Source: JBAIYU01 sp036763085
Lineage (GTDB): Bacteria; Bacillota; Negativicutes; DSM-1736; Dendrosporobacteraceae
DNA: 64,000 bases
NCBI RefSeq assembly: GCF_036763085.1
Contig: NZ_JBAIYU010000011.1
Coordinates: 19,874-83,873 of the forward strand
Direction: 5' to 3'
In this document: positions 26,033-35,728 of the stretch, piece after piece
Position numbering within the stretch: position 1 is the first letter of the stretch
Layout of the letters: each line of letters opens with the position of its first letter
Notes under the pieces: generated by a model
Told to the model about the DNA's origin: nothing
The model's input: only the letters and a program-made list of their open reading frames with translations
Databases searched by the model: none
Translations under genes and position numbers: made by a program

Positions 26033-26980
26033 CTAAAAACTAAGATTTATTAAAAGGATAGCAACCGCAAATAAACCTGTAACTAACCCCATTATATAAA
26101 CTGTTTGCCGTATATGTACTGGACTCAAGTTATTTCTAGACTCACCCATGTATGCACGGAATGACTCCACCCCGCCATAATAGTTAAGCCCGCCTAATCT
26201 TACACCTAACGCTCCAGCTACACCTGCTTCGGCATAACCGCTGTTGGGGCTTGGGTGCTTATGGGCATCACGCTTGATGGAATATAAAGAGTTTTTAGCA
26301 TCATACCGTAATAAGAATGCTGAAATTATTATCAGCATAGCTGTTATTCGGGCGGGAATAAAATTAAATAAGTCGTCAGTTCGGGCAGCGGCCATACCAA
26401 AATCAAGATATTTTTCATTTTTGTAACCCACCATCGAATCCATGGTATTTACAGCCCGGTAAAGAAATGCTAAAGGTACACCACCAATTGCAAAATAAAA
26501 GAGTGGTGAGATGATCCCGTCGACAATATTTTCGGCAATTGTTTCTACTGTCGCTCGAGTTACCTCACTTACATCTAATTTTTTTGTATCGCGTCCTACA
26601 ATCCAACCGACTTTATATCGCGCTTGCTCTAAATTCTTCTGTACTAAATAACGTCTTATTTCCTCCCCTGCTTCGGCCAAACTTCGGGGGGAGATTGTAA
26701 AACTTAGCAGAATAGCGCTGCCAATAAAAGCAGCATAAGGATGAATAGTTTCTAAAAAATAAATTATCAGCCAAACAGCACTATAAGTAGTTGAAAGAAC
26801 AAGAAGAACCAGTAATAATCCTAAATATTTCTTTTTTATACTTGGATAGTTTGGCATCAATAACTTGCTTTCTATTAAACCGACCAAATTGCCGATTAGG
26901 ACTACCGGATGCAATTTAGATCTAGGGTCACCAATTATGGCATCAAAAAAAATTGCCAGAATGGGCATATATTTTTCCAT
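26033..26980 (-). CDS. cbiB: Adenosylcobinamide-phosphate synthase
   Basis: CbiB attaches aminopropanol phosphate to adenosylcobyric acid at the membrane. Hallmarks are DAIIGDPRSKLHPV near the N-terminus, VGRDTKKLDVSEVTRATVETIAEN (about 130), and HPSPNSGYAEAGVAGALGVRLGG (about 240). It has four or five hydrophobic segments. The frame can open at a GTG (26989) overlapping cobQ, but GGGTG is better spaced to the ATG at 26980, giving 315 aa. Confidence 0.94.
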   Translation of the reverse strand: MEKYMPILAIFFDAIIGDPRSKLHPVVLIGNLVGLIESKLLMPNYPSIKKKYLGLLLVLLVLSTTYSAVWLIIYFLETIHPYAAFIGSAILLSFTISPRSLAEAGEEIRRYLVQKNLEQARYKVGWIVGRDTKKLDVSEVTRATVETIAENIVDGIISPLFYFAIGGVPLAFLYRAVNTMDSMVGYKNEKYLDFGMAAARTDDLFNFIPARITAMLIIISAFLLRYDAKNSLYSIKRDAHKHPSPNSGYAEAGVAGALGVRLGGLNYYGGVESFRAYMGESRNNLSPVHIRQTVYIMGLVTGLFAVAILLINLSF

Positions 26981-26981
26981 C

Positions 26982-28502
26982 TTATACACCCATTACTTTA
27001 TAAACTAATTCCATATTAAGACTATTTCTTACGACTTCAGCCAAACGGTCATAACTAGCCTGCTTACGGTTATATGTATTTAGGACAGAGTTTATCGGCT
27101 TCAGTCCTTTTCGCACTCTAATAGCATCTAATATTGAACGGCGATAAGCGTCATTATCAAAAATGCCATGAATATATGTTCCCATAACAAGCCCATCTTG
27201 GCGAACGACGCCGTCACAGTGCTGAACGGGCTGATCGGAGCGGCTGGTTATATTAAAAGCGTGTCTAACAGGTGTAAGAAATTCGGTTCTCCCCATATGT
27301 ATTTCATAGCCAGTCATATTATCGTTATTGTAGTCTACTCCTAAAAATCCGTTACCTCGGCTTGACACTGTAACCTGATGAGTTATTTTACTTGCTGCAA
27401 AAGTTGTTCTAATATCTAGTAAACCAAGACCATCTACTCTATCTAAGTTTGATTCAGTATGCTCTGGATCTAATATCTCAGTCCCAAGCATCTGGTAACC
27501 TCCGCATATACCAACGATCGGAGTACCTGAATCAATTAGGGAAATAATTTCGGACTCGTATCCCTGTTGACGCAAGTAGAGCAAATCTTCAGTAGTATTT
27601 TTACTACCTGGTAGTATTATTAAATCAGGGGTTCCAATTCGTTCACCCTGACGAATGTAACGTACTTTAACATCTGGCTCGTTAGCTAATGCATCAAAGT
27701 CCGTAAAGTTAGATATTTTAGGTGTTCTTAAAACTGCTATTTCAATTTCGCAATCCTGTGTCAATGTTGTTTTCTCATCAAGTGATACAGAATCCTCATC
27801 ATCAATCCCTAAGTTTTCCAAGTGTGGAATAACTCCCACCACCGGCTTTCCTGTTTTGGTTTCAAGAAACTCAAGCGCAGGAGTTAGCAGGTTTATATCA
27901 CCGCGGAACTTATTAATGATTATTCCTTTTACCAAGTCTCGCTCATCCGGCTCTAGCAATTCTAAAGTGCCGACAACTGACGCCAAAGCTCCGCCTCTAT
28001 CTATATCTGCAATAAGGAGTACAGGAGCGTTAAGCATTTTTGCTATCCGCATATTTACAATATCGTTGGCTTTTAAATTAACCTCAGCCGGACTTCCAGC
28101 TCCTTCGATAACTATTGTATCAAAATTACTGGACAGTTTATTAAGACACTCGCGAATGACACCTAGTGCCTTCAGGCTATATTCCGTATGATATTGTTTG
28201 GCAGACATATTCCCGATTGGTTTTCCCATTAAAATAACTTGCGAACAAGAGTTTCCTGTAGGCTTTAGTAAAACCGGATTCATTTCAACAAAAGGATCAA
28301 GACCTGCTGCTTCAGCTTGGGCAACTTGCGCCCGTCCCATTTCGCCGCCATCTTTTGTAACATATGAGTTTAAGGCCATGTTTTGCGCTTTAAACGGCAC
28401 AACTTTTTGTCCGTCCTGCAAAAAGATTCGACACAATGCCGTTGTTAGAATACTTTTGCCAACATGTGAACTTGTACCTTGAAGCATTATTGTTTTAGCC
28501 AT
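26982..28502 (-). CDS. cobQ: Cobyric acid synthase
   Basis: CobQ (CbiP) amidates four side chains of adenosylcobyrinic acid a,c-diamide using glutamine and ATP. The N-terminal dethiobiotin-synthetase-like domain starts with MLQGTSSHVGKS (P loop). The C-terminal class I glutaminase-like domain has the nucleophile Cys in GICGGYQMLG (about 330) and a late MGTYIHGIFDN His. Length is 506 aa. It follows cobU by 1 nt. Confidence 0.96.
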   Translation of the reverse strand: MAKTIMLQGTSSHVGKSILTTALCRIFLQDGQKVVPFKAQNMALNSYVTKDGGEMGRAQVAQAEAAGLDPFVEMNPVLLKPTGNSCSQVILMGKPIGNMSAKQYHTEYSLKALGVIRECLNKLSSNFDTIVIEGAGSPAEVNLKANDIVNMRIAKMLNAPVLLIADIDRGGALASVVGTLELLEPDERDLVKGIIINKFRGDINLLTPALEFLETKTGKPVVGVIPHLENLGIDDEDSVSLDEKTTLTQDCEIEIAVLRTPKISNFTDFDALANEPDVKVRYIRQGERIGTPDLIILPGSKNTTEDLLYLRQQGYESEIISLIDSGTPIVGICGGYQMLGTEILDPEHTESNLDRVDGLGLLDIRTTFAASKITHQVTVSSRGNGFLGVDYNNDNMTGYEIHMGRTEFLTPVRHAFNITSRSDQPVQHCDGVVRQDGLVMGTYIHGIFDNDAYRRSILDAIRVRKGLKPINSVLNTYNRKQASYDRLAEVVRNSLNMELVYKVMGV

Positions 28503-28503
28503 A

Positions 28504-29076
28504 TTATTCCTCCTTGGCTAGTCTTACAGCAAGCTGCTTTATATTCACTGGAATTCCGCTTACAACTAGATAAACTTCATCAGCATTTGCTGCTATCTTC
28601 TGGTTGACAGCCCCTGCCAAATCACGATACTCACGCGCTAGAGCATTTTCAGGAACTATCCCCATTCCGACTTCATTTGTTACTATAATAACATTTGAAT
28701 CGCAGTTAGCTATACTTTCGGTAAAACTAGAAACCGCCTGCATAACATATGTGTATCTTTCTTCTCGTTCACTAGGTGCTTTAGGATCAAGTAATAAATT
28801 ACTTGTATAGATAGTTAGACAATCAAATAGAATTGTGTCACACGTTTTTGATGCTTCAGTAACGGTACTTTCGGCGTTATACGGTGATTCATAGGTATAC
28901 CAGTTATCCGGGCGGCGTTTACGATGGAGATTAATTCGTTCTTTCATCTCCTGATCGTAAGCCTGAGCAGTAGCGATATATGCGATGTTCTTGCCTTTTA
29001 CAGTTGCATACTGTTCGGCGAAAAGGCTTTTGCCGCTTCTAGCACCGCCGGTAACTAGAATGATTTTTTTTGCCAT
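28504..29076 (-). CDS. cobU: Adenosylcobinamide kinase/guanylyltransferase
   Basis: CobU phosphorylates adenosylcobinamide and adds GMP, activating it for CobS. The 190-aa protein has the P loop GGARSGKS (about 9-16), and the HRKRRPDNW segment (about 52-60) contains the His region used for guanylylation. VTNEVGMGIVPENALAR is the conserved central motif. It sits between cbiA and cobQ with 1-5 nt gaps. Confidence 0.95.
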   Translation of the reverse strand: MAKKIILVTGGARSGKSLFAEQYATVKGKNIAYIATAQAYDQEMKERINLHRKRRPDNWYTYESPYNAESTVTEASKTCDTILFDCLTIYTSNLLLDPKAPSEREERYTYVMQAVSSFTESIANCDSNVIIVTNEVGMGIVPENALAREYRDLAGAVNQKIAANADEVYLVVSGIPVNIKQLAVRLAKEE

Positions 29077-29081
29077 TTATA

Positions 29082-30482
29082 TTAACCCCCGTTGGGATAA
29101 CGTTCTTCTCTAAATTTCTTGCACTTAGTAATAAGAAGTTCGGCAGCTTTGATATTTCCTGCAAAATGGATATGTAAATAAGTAGCCAATATGTTTTTAA
29201 ATGCGTATCCGCTCGGGTAAATGATACCTGTTCTAACTTTTTTGAAATCAAAAGCCCAAGAGAAATCTGCGTCAACGCAATCTGGTATCATTTGTGAGAA
29301 ATGGAATTCATGCCCTCGTAAAATGTCATTTTTTTGGCAAAGTACGTTATCGCTCACCGCAGCAGCTTCAACATAGCCGACAGTTTGCAACTTTGTGCAC
29401 ATTTCAGAAGATGCAGGTACTAACCCGACCATTTCATAAGACTCACCAGTAAAGTTAGTAATTTTTTTAGTTAAGTACATCAGTCCGCCACATTCGGCAT
29501 ATATAGGCATACCTTGTTTTCCTGCGGTATAAATGGCATTACGCATATTTTGGTTAGCTGAAAGTCTTTCAGCAAACATTTCGGGAAAGCCGCCGCCTAA
29601 TATAATGCCGTCTACGTTAGGAATAGCATTATCCTTTAGCGGACTAAATGGAACTAATTCTGCGCCAAGCTCCATTAAGACCGCTAAACTCTCAGGATAA
29701 TAAAAGGAAAAAGCTTCGTCATCAGCTATGCCAATTCTCACCCCAGATTTAACCGGAATATCTTGAACAGCTATTACCTGATCAAGATATTCTGGTGCTG
29801 AGCATGCTAGGTTGACTAACTGAGGTATATTGACCTCACGGCCTATTTGATCGGCAATTATGCCCAGAGTTTCTTCTGCAGAATGTTCTGTGACTGGTGT
29901 TAGACCTAGATGCCTTTCGGGCAAGGAAAGCTTATTATTACGATAAATACAGCCTAAAACTGGCACACCTAGCTTTTCAATAGCTGATGAAACCATTATT
30001 CTGTGAGTATCTGAGCCGACACGATTTATTATTACACCTGCTAAATTTAACTCAGGATCATATGATTTAAAGCCTAGGACGATGGCAGCAGCGCTCTCTC
30101 CCATTGATTTAACATCAACAACGAGTATAACTGGTGCCTTGAGTATTTTAGCAATAGCAGCGGTGCTGCTAATACCCTCACGGCCGCCGTCGTATAAGCC
30201 CATGACACCTTCGATTATTGCTATGTCGCTTCCATTAGATGTTTTTGCAAAAATATTTGCTATTTTTTCTTGAGGAACCAGCCATGTATCAAGGTTGTGG
30301 CCGGGCTTGCCGCTCGCTAGCTTATGATATCCGGGATCGATATAGTCTGGTCCAACTTTGTAGGATTGCACGCTTAGACCTTTATGCTTGAGATTGGCCA
30401 AAATTCCCGTGACTATAGTCGTTTTTCCAGCACCACTATTTGTAGCTGCTATGACTATCCGTGGTGTGTTATTTTGCTTCAC
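29082..30482 (-). CDS. cbiA: Cobyrinic acid a,c-diamide synthase
   Basis: CbiA amidates the a and c side chains of cobyrinic acid with ATP and glutamine. The P-loop domain opens with AATNSGAGKTT, and GLYDGG and GVMGLYDG lie near 90. The glutaminase-like domain holds its Cys in YAECGGLMYL (about 335). The frame begins at GTG 30491, inside GGGGTG; the next GTG, at 30482, has proper spacing from GGGG and gives 466 aa. It starts about 30 nt after cbiC. Confidence 0.95.
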   Translation of the reverse strand: MKQNNTPRIVIAATNSGAGKTTIVTGILANLKHKGLSVQSYKVGPDYIDPGYHKLASGKPGHNLDTWLVPQEKIANIFAKTSNGSDIAIIEGVMGLYDGGREGISSTAAIAKILKAPVILVVDVKSMGESAAAIVLGFKSYDPELNLAGVIINRVGSDTHRIMVSSAIEKLGVPVLGCIYRNNKLSLPERHLGLTPVTEHSAEETLGIIADQIGREVNIPQLVNLACSAPEYLDQVIAVQDIPVKSGVRIGIADDEAFSFYYPESLAVLMELGAELVPFSPLKDNAIPNVDGIILGGGFPEMFAERLSANQNMRNAIYTAGKQGMPIYAECGGLMYLTKKITNFTGESYEMVGLVPASSEMCTKLQTVGYVEAAAVSDNVLCQKNDILRGHEFHFSQMIPDCVDADFSWAFDFKKVRTGIIYPSGYAFKNILATYLHIHFAGNIKAAELLITKCKKFREERYPNGG

Positions 30483-30513
30483 TAGCTTCACCCCAATCGC
30501 TAACTTATTGATA

Positions 30514-31140
30514 TTACTTATTTAGCATATAAAGTAAGGCGTTAGTTATTGACGCGGCTATGGGGCTGCCGCCCTTATTCCCTACAACAGTTATATATGG
30601 AACTGGAGACACTTCACTTAGCAAATCTTTCGATTCACAAGCACCAACAAAACCTACAGGCACTCCAATTATCAGAGCAGGGCGGATATGCGTCTGCTCC
30701 ATTAATTTAATAACCTCAAAAAGAGCTGTTGGCGCATTGCCGATTGCGACAATAGCGCCATCAAGCTGTTCGCCAAACTGACGCATAGCTGCCATTGAGC
30801 GAGTTATGCCTTGTTCTTTGGCAATAACTGCAACTTGAGGATCAGCAATCAGGCAATGAACGCTTCCGCCATATTCTGCTAACCTGGTTTTATTTATACC
30901 TGTGCGGACCATCTCCACGTCACAGTAAATATTGCGTCCAGATTTTAGCGCTTTACAGCCAGCGGCTATAGCTTCAGGATGTATTCGTATTACAGATGCA
31001 TATTCTGGGTCTCCCGCTGAGTGAATAATCCTTGAGTAGACCTTTGTTTCCTCTGGGCTTAGATTATAGTCAGTTAAATAAGGAGCAATAATTTCCATAC
31101 TGCGCGCTTCAATGCCAGCAGGATCTGTCATAAATTCCAT
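30514..31140 (-). CDS. cbiC: Cobalt-precorrin-8 methylmutase
   Basis: CbiC moves the C11 methyl group to C12, giving cobyrinic acid. The 208-aa protein contains RIIHSAGDPEYA (about 43-54) with the active-site His, and GVPVGFVGACESK (about 163-175). A GGAGGT site lies 9 nt before the ATG. The gap to cbiJ is only 1 nt. Confidence 0.95.
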   Translation of the reverse strand: MEFMTDPAGIEARSMEIIAPYLTDYNLSPEETKVYSRIIHSAGDPEYASVIRIHPEAIAAGCKALKSGRNIYCDVEMVRTGINKTRLAEYGGSVHCLIADPQVAVIAKEQGITRSMAAMRQFGEQLDGAIVAIGNAPTALFEVIKLMEQTHIRPALIIGVPVGFVGACESKDLLSEVSPVPYITVVGNKGGSPIAASITNALLYMLNK

Positions 31141-31141
31141 T

Positions 31142-31903
31142 TTATATAACCTCCGTTAAAGATCGTATGACATCATGGCAGTTATAAACTACCTCACTAT
31201 ATTGAATTTTTGGGCGGTCAATTATTATAATCGGTAATCCTAACTCGATAGCGGCGCTCACTTTGGTATCACTGCCGCCAAGTTTACCGCTGTTTTTAGT
31301 AACAACTACATCAGCCTTAAACTCCCTGAAAAGCATGAGATTTAAGTCGTGAGAAAAAGGCCCTTGCATAGCTATAATGTCTCTTGGGTTGAATCCTAAA
31401 TCAAAACACTCCTTGATTACAATTGGGTCAGGAAGAACTCTAGCTATTAGTCGGTGATTTTTAAGAGCTGGCTCATTCTTAAAAGTACTTAGCATACGAC
31501 TGCCTGTTGTCAAAAAAACAACATGTCCGGTTATTGCAGCTTTTTTAGCCGCAGCCTCATAGTCATTCACAAGCTCAAGTTTGTGATATTTAGGTAATGA
31601 AATTACCGGGCGCTCATAGCGAATGTATTTTAATCCTAACGTCCTGCTAACATCCATCGCATTTTGGGAAACATTCACTGCATAAGGATGAGTAGCATCC
31701 ACTATTGCCTTTATATCATGATCCGTTATTATGCTAACAAGCTGCTCTGCATTTAACGGCCTAGCATTTATAGTTATTTCATTATTTGTAATTAACTCTT
31801 TACCATAGCCGCTTACTACAGAAACCATTACTTTAAGACCGGTACTAACCAAGCTGTCAGCTAAATCGCGTCCATCCTTTGTACCAGCCAGCACTAATAT
31901 CAT
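31142..31903 (-). CDS. cbiJ: Cobalt-precorrin-6A reductase
   Basis: CbiJ reduces the macrocycle of cobalt-precorrin-6A with a pyridine nucleotide. The 253-aa sequence begins MILVLAGTKDGRDLA and has VDATHPYAVNVSQNA (about 88-102), typical of CbiJ/CobK, and VVTKNSGKLGGSDTKV near the C-terminus. It overlaps cbiH by 4 nt. Confidence 0.92.
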   Translation of the reverse strand: MILVLAGTKDGRDLADSLVSTGLKVMVSVVSGYGKELITNNEITINARPLNAEQLVSIITDHDIKAIVDATHPYAVNVSQNAMDVSRTLGLKYIRYERPVISLPKYHKLELVNDYEAAAKKAAITGHVVFLTTGSRMLSTFKNEPALKNHRLIARVLPDPIVIKECFDLGFNPRDIIAMQGPFSHDLNLMLFREFKADVVVTKNSGKLGGSDTKVSAAIELGLPIIIIDRPKIQYSEVVYNCHDVIRSLTEVI

Positions 31904-32724
31904 ACGTGATAGCCCCGAGGAGTAATCATTCGCCCATCTTGAACATAGGTTTGACTATTTCCGATAATGACTAGTGAGAACATGTCGATATGTTCTTTGG
32001 TGAAATTGCCAAGATCAGAAATGGTCATGTTTTCGCCGCTGCGGCTGGCATGATGAACAATTCCTACTGGAGTTGACGAATCACGGTGTTTTAATACTAT
32101 CTGACGTACTTCCTCAATTTGGGTAACTCGCTTTTTACTTTTAGGATTATAAATCGCTATAACAAAGTCACCGGCGGCAGCCATTTCCGCACGTTTCTTA
32201 ATTAAATCCCAAGGTGTCAGTAAATCGCTTAGACTTATAACAGCGAAATCATGCATTAAGGGAGCACCCAAAATTGCTGCAGATGCGCCGACAGCACTGA
32301 TTCCCGGAACTATAGTTACCTTTGGACGCGTACTTTCGGGAAGTTTCATTGCAAGTTCTAAAACTAGCCCCGCCATGCCGTAAATACCAGGGTCGCCACT
32401 TGAAACTACTGCTACTTTATTGCCCTTCGCAGCCTCGTCAACAGCCATTTGACAGCGTTCAACTTCTTGCATCATTGCTGTTCCAATAATCTTTTTATGA
32501 TCAATCAATTCGGTAATTAAATTTATGTAAGTAGTGTAGCCAACTACGATATCTGCTGTTTCGATTGCTTCACGAGCCCGGGGTGTCATATCTTCTAAAC
32601 TACCTGGTCCGATACCTATTACGACTATTTCGCCTGCACAATAGCCACTGTTACCCTCCCGAATTTCGACTTGGGAAGTAGTATTTTGCTGTTCTGGCTC
32701 GCCAATATTGCTGTTGCTTCGCAT
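31900..32724 (-). CDS. cbiH: Cobalt-precorrin-3B C17-methyltransferase
   Basis: CbiH transfers a methyl group from S-adenosylmethionine to C17 and contracts the ring in the anaerobic route. The methyltransferase domain starts at GEIVVIGIGPGS (residue 31), with SSGDPGIYGMAGLV (about 108) and IAIYNPKSKKR (about 180). Residues 1-30 are a hydrophilic extension not expected in the family. No ATG, GTG or TTG occurs in frame between residue 1 and the domain, so the gene must start at 32724 and overlap cbiG by 100 nt in another frame. GGAG lies 10 nt upstream. Confidence 0.93.
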   Translation of the reverse strand: MRSNSNIGEPEQQNTTSQVEIREGNSGYCAGEIVVIGIGPGSLEDMTPRAREAIETADIVVGYTTYINLITELIDHKKIIGTAMMQEVERCQMAVDEAAKGNKVAVVSSGDPGIYGMAGLVLELAMKLPESTRPKVTIVPGISAVGASAAILGAPLMHDFAVISLSDLLTPWDLIKKRAEMAAAGDFVIAIYNPKSKKRVTQIEEVRQIVLKHRDSSTPVGIVHHASRSGENMTISDLGNFTKEHIDMFSLVIIGNSQTYVQDGRMITPRGYHV

Positions 32725-33677
32725 ACATTTCCAACTCCAATCTTATCATTCACAAAACTTGATATATCTAGATTATGTTTTTCAATCGTACTTTTAATTT
32801 CATCATTTGTATAAAATTTTATCGGTACATTCAGCTCTTCAGATGTATCTAATAGACCTTGCTCGTCGCTTTTTAAAGTAGTGCTACCAATTATACAAAT
32901 ACTTTTTTTGCTTTTGCCTGCTATTTGGCAGGCAGTATCTATAGCATCGCTTATTTCTTGTTTCGATGTGCCGCGTCGGCAGCCTATACCAATTGCGAGT
33001 GTCGGCGGCCGCAGAAACAAGTGCTGACTTTTTACTTTAATTGCGCGGTCGGTAATTATAACCGAGAAAGCATGATCACTTTCATGCAGTGTGGCCAAAT
33101 CACATATTTTAACGCCTAATATGGCTGCTTGTTCTGAGTACCATGCACTTTTAGAGAGCGTATAATCAAGAAAAAAATCAACATGCTCATTGTTAGCTAA
33201 TGCAGCATTTGCTTTTTTTAAATTATCAAAAGGATCAAAAGCTAAGCCTAGCTTTACAGCTAATATATCAGCCGCCGGTTTGCCGGCAACATCAGTTGCG
33301 GTAGTAATCACAGGCGAGGCTGATATATTACTGGCTATCAATCTCGTCAAATCATTGGCACCGCCTATATGGCCTGCCAGCAAACTAATAACATTAATGC
33401 CGGCTTCATCTGCAACAATAACGGCTGGATCAGTTCGTTTATCTAAGATATGCGGAGCAATAACCCGGACAACAATTCCTGCAGCCATAACAAAAATAAG
33501 ACCATCATAACTTTGAAATATCTTTGCAACAAGATGCTGCAGCGACTCATACTCTTGTCCATATTTTAAAGGATTGCGTCCCTTTTTTACAAAAATATCA
33601 ACATTGTTGAAATTTTGAGCAATTTTCTCCGATAAATAAGCACCGTTATTCGTGACAGATATTATTGCAATTTTCAT
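32625..33677 (-). CDS. cbiG: Cobalt-precorrin-5A hydrolase
   Basis: CbiG opens the lactone of cobalt-precorrin-5A, releasing the two-carbon fragment as acetaldehyde. The 350-aa protein has the N-terminal part with MAAGIVVRVIAPHI (about 64-77) and LLAGHIGGANDLTR (about 98-111). A C-terminal CobE-like domain follows (about 228-350) with AIGIGCRRGTS. The last 32 codons lie inside the start of cbiH but still encode recognisable family sequence (LLPKSKFGRVTVAIVQAK). The start overlaps cbiF by 4 nt. Confidence 0.94.
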   Translation of the reverse strand: MKIAIISVTNNGAYLSEKIAQNFNNVDIFVKKGRNPLKYGQEYESLQHLVAKIFQSYDGLIFVMAAGIVVRVIAPHILDKRTDPAVIVADEAGINVISLLAGHIGGANDLTRLIASNISASPVITTATDVAGKPAADILAVKLGLAFDPFDNLKKANAALANNEHVDFFLDYTLSKSAWYSEQAAILGVKICDLATLHESDHAFSVIITDRAIKVKSQHLFLRPPTLAIGIGCRRGTSKQEISDAIDTACQIAGKSKKSICIIGSTTLKSDEQGLLDTSEELNVPIKFYTNDEIKSTIEKHNLDISSFVNDKIGVGNVCEATAILASQNSKILLPKSKFGRVTVAIVQAK

Positions 33678-34429
33678 TTCGCGTCCCGATACATGTGACC
33701 AAATTCGGGCGCATATAAGCGTGATAATGCATAGTCGCTATCGAGACATCTGCTTACCACGATCATAGCAGTACGGTCAATACTTTGCTCTTTTGTTTTA
33801 GCAGCTATATCGCTAAGTGTGCCTCTTATAATTTTTTGTTCAGGCCAAGACGCTTTTTGGACTACGGCAATCGGGGTATCCGCAGGATAACCGCCGTTGA
33901 TTAGCTCATTTGTAACATTGTCCAACATATGTACACTTAGAAAGATGCACATGCTTGCATTGTGGCTTGCGAGAGATGCCAGTTTTTCCTTTTCCGGCAC
34001 AGGTGTTCTGCCTTCGAGCCTTGTTATAATTACAGTTTGAGATACTTCAGGCAAAGTATATTCCAGCTTAAGTGCAGCCGCGGTAGCCAAGAATGAGCTT
34101 ACACCAGGAATTACTTCATATGTAATATTAAGCTTATCAAGCTTATCCATTTGTTCTTTAATAGCACCATATATGCTAGGGTCGCCAGTATGGACACGAG
34201 CAACTGTCTGATTGCTCTTAGCTGCCTTTTCCATTACCTCGATTACTTCGTCAAGTGTCATTGAGGCACTGTTATATATAGCAGCTCCCTGCTTAGCAAA
34301 TGCTAATAAAGCCGGATTAACAAGCGATCCAGCATAAATTACTACATCAGCTTCACGAAGTAGTCTTTGTCCTTTTACTGTAATCAGTTCCGGATCTCCA
34401 GGGCCGGCCCCTATAAAATATACATTCAT
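33674..34429 (-). CDS. cbiF: Cobalt-precorrin-4 C11-methyltransferase
   Basis: CbiF methylates C11 with S-adenosylmethionine. The 251-aa tetrapyrrole methylase begins VYFIGAGPGDPELITVKG and contains VVIYAGSLVNPAL (about 34-46) and HTGDPSIYGAIKEQ (about 100), the diagnostic CbiF motifs. Its ATG overlaps the cbiL stop by one base. Confidence 0.95.
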   Translation of the reverse strand: MNVYFIGAGPGDPELITVKGQRLLREADVVIYAGSLVNPALLAFAKQGAAIYNSASMTLDEVIEVMEKAAKSNQTVARVHTGDPSIYGAIKEQMDKLDKLNITYEVIPGVSSFLATAAALKLEYTLPEVSQTVIITRLEGRTPVPEKEKLASLASHNASMCIFLSVHMLDNVTNELINGGYPADTPIAVVQKASWPEQKIIRGTLSDIAAKTKEQSIDRTAMIVVSRCLDSDYALSRLYAPEFGHMYRDAK

Positions 34430-35145
34430 TAAAAACCCTCCTGCTTAACTAAAATCAATGATAAATACTCCCGTTTTACACCCCTTAAAGAATTTAAATC
34501 ACGAGTATAAAATTGATCGGGATAACCTAGTTTACTCATAAAAACAGCTTTATCTTGAAGTCCAAGTTCTTCGAGAATATCTAAGATTTGTTCATATTTA
34601 TTGGCTACTTTCATTAAAACTACATTAGGAAAAGTTGCTAAAATAGGTTTAAGTTCACTTGGATCATCAATTGCGGGAACAATTGCAAGTTTTTCATTAC
34701 CTTCAGCTAAGGCCCGATTGAGCAGCGCGGCTGTTGCTGAAAAAGAGGTTACACCTGGTATGCTTTCAACTGAAACATCAGGGATAATTTGCTGTACTTT
34801 ATTGAGCAGGTAGGTGTATGTGCTGAACAGCATTGCATCTCCAATTGTTATGAAGGCAACGTTTTTACCGTCTTTAAGATATTTCGCGATTTTTTGAGCT
34901 CCACTTTGCCATTCAGCGTTTAAAATTTCTTTATCTCGAACCATTGGCGTGGAAATTTCAACTATCTCAGCTGTACTAGAAATATGAGGTTTTGCAACCT
35001 TGAGTGCTACACTATCATTTTTATCACTTGAACGAGGTATACATATTATATCTGCTGTTTGAAGAATTTCTGCTGCCCTTAAGGTAAGCAGATCGGGTGA
35101 TCCAGGGCCAACTCCGACTCCAAAAAACCTACCTATATTAGCCAT
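34429..35145 (-). CDS. cbiL: Cobalt-factor II C20-methyltransferase
   Basis: CbiL methylates C20 of cobalt-factor II or precorrin-2. The 238-aa protein begins with GRFFGVGVGPGSPDLLTLRA and includes FITIGDAMLFSTYTYLL (about 98-114) and IPGVTSFSATAALL, as in CbiL/CobI. The ATG follows AAGGAGG and overlaps cbiT by 8 nt. Confidence 0.94.
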   Translation of the reverse strand: MANIGRFFGVGVGPGSPDLLTLRAAEILQTADIICIPRSSDKNDSVALKVAKPHISSTAEIVEISTPMVRDKEILNAEWQSGAQKIAKYLKDGKNVAFITIGDAMLFSTYTYLLNKVQQIIPDVSVESIPGVTSFSATAALLNRALAEGNEKLAIVPAIDDPSELKPILATFPNVVLMKVANKYEQILDILEELGLQDKAVFMSKLGYPDQFYTRDLNSLRGVKREYLSLILVKQEGF

Positions 35146-35728
35146 GTTGGCCTCCTTTTAGACACGAAATTATATTAATCGGATTTATTGCTTGAAGCAT
35201 GTTATATGAAGCAACTTTTCGGATTCTTGAAACCTGTACCCCAAAAGCTTCTACTGTAAAGTTATCTTTTGCCTGAACAGTTTGCAGTGCTTTATATAAA
35301 GTCTCAACCGTTACAGCTGTAATTATCATTCGTCCACCGATTTTTAGTAAATTGTTGGCCGCCTCTATTATCTCTTCTAGCTTGCCGCCGCTTCCTCCAA
35401 CGAAAACAACATCACAAAGAGGAATATTAACTAAGACATCAGGAGCATTCCCCTCAATGACAGCAATATTAGAAACGCCGAACTTATCGCAGTTAGCTCT
35501 AATTAGGCTTACTCCTTCAGCTTCTCTTTCAACTGCAAATACTTTACCCTCAGGAGCAAGCAGGGCTGCTTCAACTGACAAAGAGCCTGTGCCAGCCCCA
35601 ATATCTAAAACTACGTCGGTTGACTTGATTTTTGCTTTTGCCAGCGCTAATATCCGCACCTCGCACTTTGTCATGGGAATATTACCGCGTATAAATTTTT
35701 CATCATCTATGCCAATAAAATGTGTCAT
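35138..35728 (-). CDS. cbiT: Cobalt-precorrin-6B C15-methyltransferase (decarboxylating)
   Basis: CbiT methylates C15 and decarboxylates the C12 side chain. The class I methyltransferase fold is shown by DVVLDIGAGTGSLSVEAALL (about 33-52) and VDVVFVGGSGG-type sequence (about 105). The frame opens at TTG 35749, but the ATG at 35728 overlaps the cbiE stop as ATGA and follows a GGTGGTGA site, giving 196 aa. In some species cbiE and cbiT are one gene; here they are separate and adjacent. Confidence 0.94.
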   Translation of the reverse strand: MTHFIGIDDEKFIRGNIPMTKCEVRILALAKAKIKSTDVVLDIGAGTGSLSVEAALLAPEGKVFAVEREAEGVSLIRANCDKFGVSNIAVIEGNAPDVLVNIPLCDVVFVGGSGGKLEEIIEAANNLLKIGGRMIITAVTVETLYKALQTVQAKDNFTVEAFGVQVSRIRKVASYNMLQAINPINIISCLKGGQHG

